7,650 nucleotides of DNA from Acidobacteriota bacterium (GCA_016195295.1 JACPZV010000317.1:1-7650), one strand, 5' to 3'. Shown: positions 1 through 5,233, numbered from the stretch's first letter. The notes: generated by a model from the sequence alone, not told the origin. Made by a program: numbers and translations.

Positions 1-676
1 CGTTGTAGGCCATCGAGACCGCCTTCATGCGTGAGAAGCCGAAGATCATCCCCGGCGTCACGCACGCGTCGGTCCCGCCGGACAGCAGCACGTCGGCCTC
101 GCCGGCGCGAATCAGCGCGGCGGCGTACCCGATCGCGTCGGTCGAACTGGTGCATCCGCAGGAGAGGACGTGACTGATGCCGTGCAATCGCAACGAAATG
201 GAAATCTCGCTCGACACCATGCCGACAATCGAGACGGGGATCGCGTAGGGCGTCACCTTCTTCCCGCGCTCGACGAAAAAGTCGTGGTACTGTCGCTCGC
301 CGACGTCAATCCCGCCGCCACCGCTGCCGATCACGACGCCGGCGTTCGGTTCCCCGATGGCGAGTCCGGCATCGACCCACGCTTCGCGCGCGGCGATGAC
401 GCCGATGAGGGCGGCGCGGGAATAGCGCTTCGGATCCGCGCGATAGCCTGAATCCCAGATGTCGTCGCCGTCGATCGGCGGGACCTCGTCTATCGTGATC
501 GGGCGGCAGGGCGCGGCGACGCGGCAGCCGAATGCCGACGCGTCGAATTCCGTGATCGCCCGCGTCCCGCTGCAGCCGCGGCTGACGTGCTCCCAGAAAA
601 TCTCGCGCCCCACGCCGAAGGGCGACACGGCGCCGATGCCGGTGATCACGACTCGCGGTTCGCCCGAATGCCGCAT
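1..676 (-). CDS. Beta-ketoacyl-ACP synthase, FabF (KAS II)-like, C-terminus cut by window edge
   Basis: Decarboxylating Claisen condensation of acyl chains with malonyl-ACP, in fatty-acid or polyketide-type synthesis in the cytoplasm. About 225 residues are visible from an ATG at 676-674; the usual family length is near 410, so the C-terminal part with the two catalytic histidines lies outside the window. Seen: the N-terminal strand VVITGIGAVSPFG (residues 9-21), the GSGGGG loop (117-122), and the nucleophile region SCGCTSSTDAIGYA. Aligned to the FabF TACTSG motif, the active-site cysteine is C175. It is followed by the LLSGGTDACVTPG strand (197-209) and the FSRMKAVS segment (214-221) typical of KAS II. 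The start is supported by the closeness of the first beta strand; no clear Shine-Dalgarno is seen, and an in-frame TTG lies three codons upstream. No acyl-carrier protein or other fatty-acid gene is visible beside it, so housekeeping and secondary-lipid roles cannot be separated. Confidence 0.93.
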   Translation of the reverse strand, partial: MRHSGEPRVVITGIGAVSPFGVGREIFWEHVSRGCSGTRAITEFDASAFGCRVAAPCRPITIDEVPPIDGDDIWDSGYRADPKRYSRAALIGVIAAREAWVDAGLAIGEPNAGVVIGSGGGGIDVGERQYHDFFVERGKKVTPYAIPVSIVGMVSSEISISLRLHGISHVLSCGCTSSTDAIGYAAALIRAGEADVLLSGGTDACVTPGMIFGFSRMKAVSMAYN

Positions 677-693
677 GAATGGCAACCTATACT

Positions 694-782
694 ATTTGGT
701 CATTGAGTCATCTGGTTATCTGGTCATTTGAATGCGTCAATTGATCGCGCCACTAGATAACCAGATGCCCCCATGACCAAAT
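694..782. repeat. Inverted repeat of in-register octamers in the divergent spacer
   Basis: Left arm 694-725 is four consecutive octamers of an ATYTGGTN-like unit (for example ATTTGGTC at 694-701 and ATCTGGTT at 710-717), with a fifth weaker copy at 726-733. Right arm 751-782 is four octamers in reverse orientation (gaccaaat at 775-782, aaccagat at 759-766). Pairing the arms octamer by octamer gives 27 of 32 matches by my count, with two octamers exact. The centre contains the palindrome TCAATTGA (737-744). The right arm includes the ATG and first codons of the downstream membrane methyltransferase gene. There is no T-run suggesting an intrinsic terminator. A dyad of the same design lies at 7146-7212. 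Confidence 0.85.
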
Positions 783-1453
783 TCAGTCGCACGTTTGTCT
801 GGACTGGCGGCGCGCTGTTCGTCGCCTCGCTCGCCTGCTGCGCGTGGTGGTATCTCGTCTCGCTCGGACGAGCATTGCCGTTCGCCGGCTGGGCGCCGCT
901 CGTCTACGATTGCGTGATCTTCACCGTCTTTGCGCTGCATCACAGCGTGTTCGCGCGCGCGTCCGTCAAGCGCTGGTTCGAGTTCATTCCCGCCCACTTG
1001 CTGCGTTCGGTGTATGTGTGGATCGCCAGCGCGCTGCTGATCCTCGTGTGTCTGTGGTGGCGATCGGTGGGCGGACAGGTGTATGACGCCACCGGCGTCC
1101 TTGCGGTTGCGGCAGCGATCGTGCAGCTGAGCGGCATCGGGCTCATCGCACGCGCCGTCGCGCGAATCGATCCGCTCGAGCTGGCGGGCATCCATCCGTC
1201 TTCGCGATCGGAAGCGCTGCAAATCGAAGGGCCGTACCGTTGGGTGCGACATCCGCTGTACCTCGGATGGATCCTCGCCGTGTTCGGCGCCGCGCACATG
1301 ACCGGCGATCGTCTGACGTTCGCGGCGCTGACCTCGATCTACCTCGTCGTCGCGGTTCCGCTGGAGGAGCGATCCCTGCGGCAGAGCTTTGGGGACGACT
1401 ACGCGCGCTATCAGCGCACGGTGCGCTGGCGCGTCATTCCCTACCTTTATTGA
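773..1453 (+). CDS. Integral membrane methyltransferase, isoprenylcysteine/phospholipid methyltransferase (ICMT/PEMT) superfamily
   Basis: Likely a SAM-dependent methyltransferase embedded in the inner membrane; the substrate (lipid, isoprenoid carboxylate or other) cannot be read from sequence. 226 residues, with hydrophobic segments at roughly 7-29, 41-59, 76-97, 105-128, 163-175 and 182-196. The C-terminal signature is clear: GPYRWVRHPLYLG (153-165) with the conserved R-H-P at 159-161, then PLEERSLRQSFGDDYARY (196-213), the usual SAM-site glutamate region followed by the F-G-x-x-Y-x-x-Y motif. HHSVFAR (56-62) resembles the early conserved segment of NnrU/ICMT-like proteins. The start at 773 puts the first transmembrane segment right after a short polar leader. 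The ATG sits inside the right arm of the octamer inverted repeat and no Shine-Dalgarno is evident. Its stop overlaps by 7 bp the 3' end of the convergent zinc-ribbon gene. Confidence 0.85.
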   Translation: MTKFSRTFVWTGGALFVASLACCAWWYLVSLGRALPFAGWAPLVYDCVIFTVFALHHSVFARASVKRWFEFIPAHLLRSVYVWIASALLILVCLWWRSVGGQVYDATGVLAVAAAIVQLSGIGLIARAVARIDPLELAGIHPSSRSEALQIEGPYRWVRHPLYLGWILAVFGAAHMTGDRLTFAALTSIYLVVAVPLEERSLRQSFGDDYARYQRTVRWRVIPYLY

Positions 1454-1749
1454 CGCGGTCGCGCGGACTCGTCACGCTGCAGAAACACCATCGAGTGCTG
1501 CGACGGAATGTCGAATTTCTTGCCGCACGTCTTGCACGTGACGGCATCGTCGACGCGAATCATGTAGTCGCGCAGTTTGGCGAACAGGGCGCGATCGCGC
1601 TCGTCTGCGACAGACGGCAGACGGTCCTTGCGCGTGCGCACCACCCAGCGCATCTGGTAATCGTTGGCGCGCTTGCAGCGTGGGCACAGCAGCGAGTCGG
1701 TTCGCGTCTCGTTCTTGTTGTTGAAAAAATCGCGTTCGTCGAGCGCCAT
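1447..1749 (-). CDS. Small two-CxxC zinc-ribbon protein of unknown function
   Basis: 100 residues, no assigned function. Two cysteine pairs, C22-P-R-C25 and C72-K-T-C75, are placed to form one treble-clef or zinc-ribbon metal site. Between them is a charged, probably helical stretch (about 40-66) with many Arg, Lys, Asp and Glu. The tail after the second pair (KKFDIPSQHSMVFLQRD) contains short beta-like sequence and the last residues are basic. No signal peptide or membrane segment is present. The coding frame is supported by the cysteine spacing and by the lack of a better ORF on either strand. Its ATG (1749-1747) overlaps the ATG of the divergent glycosyltransferase remnant (1748-1750) within the palindrome CATG, and its stop overlaps the upstream methyltransferase. 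Nucleic-acid binding is one possibility for such a basic zinc ribbon, but that is inference only. Confidence 0.75.
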   Translation of the reverse strand: MALDERDFFNNKNETRTDSLLCPRCKRANDYQMRWVVRTRKDRLPSVADERDRALFAKLRDYMIRVDDAVTCKTCGKKFDIPSQHSMVFLQRDESARPRQ

Positions 1750-2349
1750 GCTGCGATCATACTCTCGTTTGCAGATTGTCTTTTACATCTCCGGTCACGG
1801 CCTCGGCCGCGCCTCACGCGCCATCGAGCTCATTCACGCGCTTCGAACGCTGCGGCCGGAGATGCGCATCCTTGTACGGACTGCGGCGCCGCGCTGGCTC
1901 TCCGAGCTGACCGCGGGTCCGGCCGTCGACGTCCAGATGGTCGAGACGGACACCGGCCTGGCGCAGCTCGACAGCCTGCGATTCGATGAAGCGGCAACAG
2001 CCCGCGGCGCCGCGAGCTTCTACACGGACTTCGACCGGCGGGTCGCGGAGGAAGGCGACGTGCTGCGCGCGTGCCGCGCCACGCTCGTGATTGGCGACAT
2101 TCCCCCACTCGCGTTTGCCGCCGCCGCGCGGGCCGGCGTGCCGTCCGTCGCCGTGGCCAACTTCACGACGTCTTCGTCTCCAACATGCCGCGACTGCTCC
2201 GTTGTCGTTTTCTCGGGCAGGACGATGTGCTCGCGGGCCGGTGGGCGGACGCCGTGGACGCACTGCTCGCGCAGCCGGCTCCGCCGGAGCGTCCCCGCGT
2301 GGACGGCGCTGAAGTGGCGGCGGAAACAATCGTCAATCGGGTAAGGTAA
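1748..2349 (+). pseudogene. Glycosyltransferase (GT-B, family 28-like) remnant with internal deletion and frameshift
   Basis: The N-terminal part reads IVFYISGHGLGRASRAIEL (about residues 10-28), the first-strand and glycine-loop signature of UDP-glycosyltransferase/MurG-like GT-B proteins. It continues convincingly to GVPSVAVANF (residue 139, ending at 2164). After that this frame gives compositionally odd sequence to a stop at 2342-2344. From about 2164 a different frame reads HDVFVSNMPRLL and then QDDVLAGRWADAVDALL, which looks like the true C-terminal tail of the same family, and it ends at TAA 2347-2349. About 150 residues of the second Rossmann domain appear to be missing, judged from the usual 350-380 residues of such proteins as I remember them. 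The donor-binding domain is therefore gone and the gene should be inactive. The start could be ATG 1748 or TTG 1769; neither has a clear ribosome site. The last bases lie within the left end of the inserted element. An assembly error is an alternative explanation. Confidence 0.7.
2337..2344. repeat. Left copy of 8-bp target-site duplication
   Basis: TCGGGTAA directly abuts the outer end of the left inverted repeat and recurs exactly at 3175-3182 beside the right inverted repeat. Neither flank extends the match, so the duplication is exactly 8 bp. Confidence 0.85.
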
Positions 2350-2369
2350 TTATCCTGTTGCCAACCCCA
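2345..2369 (+). repeat. Left terminal inverted repeat
   Basis: 25 bp beginning GGTAATTATCC, with a perfect 13-bp core ATTATCCTGTTGC shared with the reverse complement of the right end. Overall 22 of 25 positions match, with mismatches at positions 4, 18 and 21 counted from the outer end. Confidence 0.85.
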
Positions 2370-2630
2370 CATAAGTAGGTGCGCCGCTCACGGCGTTTAG
2401 TCGGTTTACGGAATCCCAGCGAGTGGCTGTGAGGTCGTCACTAAGTCCCTGGGATTACGGCCGACCGCGCCGCCTTCGGCTTCCCCAAATCCTCCCGGGG
2501 GCCGGGGCGGTTCGCATCGGGGCCGCTATGATGGCCCGCTCATTGGCCGGAACGTGGGGAATGGTGGTGTCGGTATAGGGACATTTACTGAGACATTGCC
2601 TCGCAGCCCCCCCCCGCGTAACATGGAGCC
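2370..2630. other. Non-coding, hairpin-rich leader of the mobile element
   Basis: No credible gene is seen in these bases. There are several short dyads: CGCCG/CGGCG around a 4-base loop (2382-2395); AATCCCAG 2412-2419 pairing with CTGGGATT 2449-2456, enclosing a smaller AGTG/CACT stem and bordered by TCGG 2401-2404 and CCGA 2461-2464; GCCG/CGGC (2469-2480); and GGGCC/GGCCC (2520-2537). A run of nine C lies at 2607-2615 just before the antitoxin gene. The stretch could hold the promoter of the pair, transposase-binding subterminal sites or a structured RNA, but none is proved. A convincing -10/-35 pair is not visible to me. Confidence 0.45.
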
Positions 2631-2951
2631 GTGGCCATAGTACGCGTGGACGCCAATCTCCAGTGGAACGTGCAGCAAGCCAATGGCGGCAACTGGATTG
2701 GTGTGTGCGATCCCCTGAAGCTCACCGTGCAGGCGGAGACTTGGGCGGATCTGATGGAAGACATCGGCCACACCCTCGATGCGCTCTTGAAGGACCTGCT
2801 CGTCTCGAATGAGTTGGACCGGTTCCTCCGCGACCAAGGCTGGAAGTTGTTGGCCGCCATCCCAATTCGCCCGGATGACGTTCGGTTCGATGTCCCGTTC
2901 ATCCCTGCGATGATGACTTCCAATGGTCCGGCGCGACGGATTCATCAATAA
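2631..2951 (+). CDS. HicB-like antitoxin of a type II toxin-antitoxin pair
   Basis: Predicted antitoxin that binds and masks the HicA-like ribonuclease encoded next to it. 106 residues if translation starts at GTG 2631. Residues about 11-58 fit the HicB partial RNase H-like fold: a strand (QWNVQQANGGNWIGVC), a short loop, then TVQAETWADLMEDIGHTLDALLKDLL, matching the family pattern of a final strand plus a long helix. The rest (59-106) shows no obvious ribbon-helix-helix or helix-turn-helix, so DNA-binding autoregulation is not evident. The start is uncertain: GGAG at 2625-2628 is only two bases from GTG 2631, and GTG 2646 is an alternative at excessive spacing. The gene overlaps the toxin gene by 29 bp. 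Antitoxin-first order is the reverse of the classical hicAB arrangement. It lies wholly within the inverted-repeat element. Confidence 0.72.
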   Translation: MAIVRVDANLQWNVQQANGGNWIGVCDPLKLTVQAETWADLMEDIGHTLDALLKDLLVSNELDRFLRDQGWKLLAAIPIRPDDVRFDVPFIPAMMTSNGPARRIHQ

Positions 2952-3144
2952 GATCCGCGAACTCGGTTACACCTACAAATCAACCCAGAAGCGGACGTAC
3001 CTCTGGCGTAAAGTCGGTGGTACACACTACATTTCGGTACCGAAGGCCGAACTCCTCGAAGACGACTTCGTCACCAGCGTCCTGCGTCAAGCCGGATGCA
3101 CCGACGATTCGATCCGCTCCTTCATTGCATCTGCCAAGTGTTGA
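2923..3144 (+). CDS. HicA-like mRNA interferase toxin (YcfA/dsRBD fold)
   Basis: Predicted ribosome-independent mRNA interferase, inactive while bound by the HicB-like partner. 73 residues, within the usual size for HicA. It follows the family layout: helix with GFINKIRELGY (6-16), strands YTYKSTQKRTYLWRK (16-30), then GGTHYISVP (32-40), where H35 sits at the position of the catalytic histidine in the usual G-S-H motif, and a C-terminal helix DDFVTSVLRQAGCTDDSIRSFI (47-68). The more common serine before the histidine is threonine here. Its ATG lies inside the end of the antitoxin gene with no clear Shine-Dalgarno, so translational coupling is likely and would keep toxin below antitoxin. The stop is 6 bp inside the inner edge of the right terminal repeat. 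The family assignment comes from motif pattern only. Confidence 0.74.
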   Translation: MVRRDGFINKIRELGYTYKSTQKRTYLWRKVGGTHYISVPKAELLEDDFVTSVLRQAGCTDDSIRSFIASAKC

Positions 3145-3149
3145 AGTGT

Positions 3150-3174
3150 TGGGTTTAGCAACAGGATAATCACC
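3150..3174 (-). repeat. Right terminal inverted repeat
   Basis: The reverse complement of these 25 bases matches the left end (2345-2369) at 22 positions, including the 13-bp core ATTATCCTGTTGC. It ends directly at the second TCGGGTAA. Confidence 0.85.
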
Positions 3175-3182
3175 TCGGGTAA
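3175..3182. repeat. Right copy of 8-bp target-site duplication
   Basis: TCGGGTAA, identical to 2337-2344 and directly next to the outer end of the right terminal repeat. Confidence 0.85.
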
Positions 3183-3189
3183 TTAAATT

Positions 3190-3193
3190 GGAG
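3190..3193 (+). promoter_or_regulatory. Shine-Dalgarno of the M24 peptidase gene
   Basis: GGAG lies eight bases before ATG 3202, a good spacing that fixes the start. In the reconstructed pre-insertion sequence this site lay inside the last codons of the glycosyltransferase gene, typical of coupled genes. Confidence 0.7.
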
Positions 3194-3201
3194 CCACCTC
3201 A

Positions 3202-4500
3202 ATGATTTCACGCCGTTTTTTCCTTTCGCTCACGGGCGCGGCCGCCGGATTGCCGGTCGTCCGCCTCTCGGCGCAACGAGGCCGGGGCTCCGAGCCGACG
3301 GGGCCGTTACCGCCCAGCATCGCGGCGCTGACGTCGATGCGCGATCGGGCCACGCCCATCACGGTCGCGGAACGACGAGCACGCATCGCGCGCGCGCAGA
3401 AGCTCATGGCCGAACAGAAGATCGACGCCATCCTTCTGACGGGCGGCACCACGCTCCACTACTTCACCGGCGTCCGCTGGGGCAACAGCGAACGCCTGTT
3501 CGCGATCGTGATGCCGCAGGTCGGGAATCCGTTCGCGGTGAGCCCGGCGTTCGAAGAGGACCGCGCGCGCGAGCAGCTCGCGCTCGGTCCGCTGGCGCAC
3601 ACCGACGTCAACACGTGGAACGAAGACGAGAGTCCGTTCGAGCGCGTGGCGCAGGGACTGAACGATCGCGGGATCGCGGCAGGACGGCTCGGGATCGAGG
3701 AGACGTCGAAGTTCGTGTTCGCCGACAGCATCGCGAGCGTGGCGCCGGCGTTGCACGTGACGAGCGCGACGCCGATCACCGCAGGCTGCCGAATGATCAA
3801 AGACACGCACGAGATCGACCTGATGCGCCTGGCGTCGCAGGCGACGCTGAAGTGCTACGAAGCCGTGTTCCACGCGATCGCGCCGGGCATGACGCAGAAT
3901 CAGGTCGGCAGCTTGATCAACGCGGCGTACGGGCGGCTGGGTTTTCCCGGCGTCGCGAGCGTGCAGGTCGGCGAGTACACCGCGCTTCCGCACGGGTCGA
4001 TCACGCCGCAGACGATCCGTGAAGGCACAATCATCATGATCGACGACGGCTGCACCGTCGAAGGATATCAGTCGGACATCACGCGCACGTTCGTCCTCGG
4101 CAAAGCGACGGACAAGATGAAGACGGTGTTCGACATCGTCCACCAGGCGCAGACCGCGGCGCTGGCAGCCACGCGGCCTGGTGTCGCGCTCGAATCGATC
4201 GACGCGGCCGCGCGCAACGTGATCGTCAACGCGGGCTACGGGCCGGGCTTCAAGTACTTCTCGCACCGCGTCGGGCACGGCATGGGCATGGACGGGCACG
4301 AGTGGCCGTACCTGGTGAAGAACAACATGTTCGGGTGGGAAAAAGCGTTGAAGACGCAGCCCGGCATGGTGTTCAGCGACGAGCCGGGCATCTACATTCG
4401 CGGCGAGTTCGGCGTGCGGCTCGAGGACGACATGCACGTGACCGACTCGGGCGCGGAACTCTTCACTCCACAGAGCCCTTCAATCGAGCAGCCGTTCTAG
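3202..4500 (+). CDS. Tat-exported M24 family metallopeptidase (Xaa-Pro aminopeptidase-like)
   Basis: Predicted dinuclear-metal peptidase cleaving N-terminal Xaa-Pro bonds, or a related creatinase-fold hydrolase, acting outside the cytoplasm. 432 residues. The N-terminus has a twin-arginine motif S3-R-R-F-F-L-S followed by a hydrophobic stretch to about residue 20; cleavage near residue 24 is likely. Residues about 55-195 form the creatinase N-terminal domain and about 200-425 the pita-bread M24 domain. All five metal ligands can be placed: D281 (IDDG), D292 (SDITRTF), H359 (VGHGMG), E394 (DEPGIY) and E408 (RLEDD). The two supporting histidines, H264 (LPHGS) and H366 (DGHE), are also present, so it should be active. 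The start at 3202 is backed by GGAG at 3190-3193 and by the position of the Tat motif. Before the upstream element inserted, this ATG overlapped the stop of the glycosyltransferase gene as ATGA. The stop codon is the first triplet of a heptamer array. Confidence 0.92.
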   Translation: MISRRFFLSLTGAAAGLPVVRLSAQRGRGSEPTGPLPPSIAALTSMRDRATPITVAERRARIARAQKLMAEQKIDAILLTGGTTLHYFTGVRWGNSERLFAIVMPQVGNPFAVSPAFEEDRAREQLALGPLAHTDVNTWNEDESPFERVAQGLNDRGIAAGRLGIEETSKFVFADSIASVAPALHVTSATPITAGCRMIKDTHEIDLMRLASQATLKCYEAVFHAIAPGMTQNQVGSLINAAYGRLGFPGVASVQVGEYTALPHGSITPQTIREGTIIMIDDGCTVEGYQSDITRTFVLGKATDKMKTVFDIVHQAQTAALAATRPGVALESIDAAARNVIVNAGYGPGFKYFSHRVGHGMGMDGHEWPYLVKNNMFGWEKALKTQPGMVFSDEPGIYIRGEFGVRLEDDMHVTDSGAELFTPQSPSIEQPF

Positions 4501-4539
4501 TCGTTAGTCGTTAGTCGTTAGTCGTTGGTCGTCAGTCCT
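4498..4539. repeat. Heptamer tandem array between convergent genes
   Basis: Four perfect TAGTCGT units (4498-4525) are followed by two degenerate ones, TGGTCGT (4526-4532) and CAGTCCT (4533-4539). The first unit supplies the TAG stop of the M24 peptidase. The fifth and sixth supply the TGA stop of the minus-strand methyltransferase (complement of 4532-4534), and the array extends about two codons into it. The spacer of about 31 bp is otherwise empty and shows no terminator hairpin. Confidence 0.88.
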
Positions 4540-5233
4540 TCACACAGGTGACGAGCGACCAGATGCGTGGGACGTTGACCTTCTCGATCGAGACCGGCTT
4601 GAGATCGGCTTGCACGAGAAACGCCGGCAGGTCGAGATCCGATTTGAAGCCGAGATAGAGCGTGAACGGGGCGATGATGCGTTCGAGCCACGCGCCCAGG
4701 CGGCTCTTGCTGCGGAAGTGGTTCAGGATCACGATGCGGCCGCCGGGACGGCACACGCGATACATCTCCCGCGTGACCGCGACGGGATCCGGCACGACGC
4801 TGATGACGTACGGCGCGTAGACAATGTCGAACGTGTCGTCCGCGAATTTCAGATTCGCGGCGTCCATTTCAAGCAGCCGGACGTTGCGGACGCCTTTGCG
4901 CGCGACCCGGCGCCGCGCCTTCACCAGCATCTGACTCGAAAAATCGATCCCCGTCACGGAACAATCGCCGGGATACAGCGCGGCGTTGATGCCGGTGCCG
5001 ACGCCGACCTCGAGCACGCGATCGCCGGGGCGGATGCCCATCCGTTCGATCGCGTCGACGCGGCCCGGATGCAACGCCGGTCCGAACGTGAAGTCGTAAA
5101 TCGACGCGAGGTTGTGATACACGCGCTCGACGAAGTCGTTCTCGACCACGGTCACCGACAATGCGCGGGTCGCCGCGTCGGATCCAACGATCTCTTCGCC
5201 GTCATTCGAACGATGGGGCTCAAATAAAGCCAT
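4532..5233 (-). CDS. Class I SAM methyltransferase, PmtA-like (phosphatidylethanolamine N-methyltransferase type)
   Basis: Probable SAM-dependent methyltransferase acting at the membrane surface, most like soluble Rhodobacter/Sinorhizobium-type PmtA, which turns phosphatidylethanolamine into phosphatidylcholine. 233 residues. Seen: VERVYHNLASIYDFTFGPALHPGR (35-58), close to the PmtA entry segment; motif I VLEVGVGTGI (73-82); the acidic-loop strand VTGIDFSSQML (93-103); MDAANLKF (123-130); DIVYAPYVISVVPDP (136-150); and CRPGGRIVILNHF (161-173), where N-H-F is typical of PmtA-like proteins. No membrane anchor is seen. The substrate remains an inference, since UbiE/COQ5-like enzymes share the fold. 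ATG 5233 is chosen as the first in frame, with AGAGG about 10 bases upstream; GTG codons near residues 27-29 are alternatives and would drop a poorly conserved leader. It lies 42 bp behind the YitJ-like gene on the same strand, so cotranscription is likely. Confidence 0.8.
   Translation of the reverse strand: MALFEPHRSNDGEEIVGSDAATRALSVTVVENDFVERVYHNLASIYDFTFGPALHPGRVDAIERMGIRPGDRVLEVGVGTGINAALYPGDCSVTGIDFSSQMLVKARRRVARKGVRNVRLLEMDAANLKFADDTFDIVYAPYVISVVPDPVAVTREMYRVCRPGGRIVILNHFRSKSRLGAWLERIIAPFTLYLGFKSDLDLPAFLVQADLKPVSIEKVNVPRIWSLVTCVKD

Larger units (their letters stand above)
2345..3174. mobile_element. 830-bp non-autonomous transposon-like element carrying a HicB/HicA-like pair
   Basis: The element is bounded by 25-bp imperfect terminal inverted repeats and flanked by an exact 8-bp direct repeat TCGGGTAA (2337-2344 and 3175-3182), the hallmarks of a DDE-transposase insertion. 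Inside are about 260 bp of GC-rich, hairpin-prone non-coding sequence and then an overlapping toxin-antitoxin pair; no transposase ORF or recognisable remnant is present. Base composition of the toxin-antitoxin part looks lower in GC than the flanking genes. Deleting the element plus one target copy restores an ORF that ends in an ATGA overlap with the downstream peptidase gene, strong independent support for the borders. Several insertion-sequence families make 8-bp duplications, and I cannot assign this one. It fits the idea of a mobile insertion cassette or MITE-like element with a passenger. Confidence 0.83.

Noticed and set aside
1240..1989. Plus-strand ORF of 249 codons across three gene boundaries
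   Set aside because: It overlaps three better-supported genes in other frames and shows no recognisable domain.
2337..2360. Similarity of the element end (GGTAATTATCC) to the octamer repeats (GGTAATTGGG)
   Set aside because: The shared part is only about seven AT-rich bases and the element end has a distinct 13-bp core, so a common origin is not supported.
2528..2578. 16-codon plus-strand ORF (starting with two ATG) in the element leader, considered as a leader peptide
   Set aside because: No ribosome-binding site, no recognisable feature, and easily expected by chance.
2526..2948. Minus-strand ORF of 140 codons inside the mobile element, considered as a transposase remnant
   Set aside because: It is antisense to the HicB-like gene and shows no transposase motif or DDE-like residues in context.
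2345..3174. Integron gene-cassette interpretation of the toxin-antitoxin segment
   Set aside because: No attC-like core sites with the expected pairing; the inverted ends plus exact 8-bp direct repeats point to transposition.
3307..4437. Long minus-strand ORF of 376 codons opposite the M24 peptidase gene
   Set aside because: It is an Arg/His/Asp/Val-rich shadow of a gene with all catalytic residues in place; no family motif, and such antisense ORFs are common in high-GC DNA.
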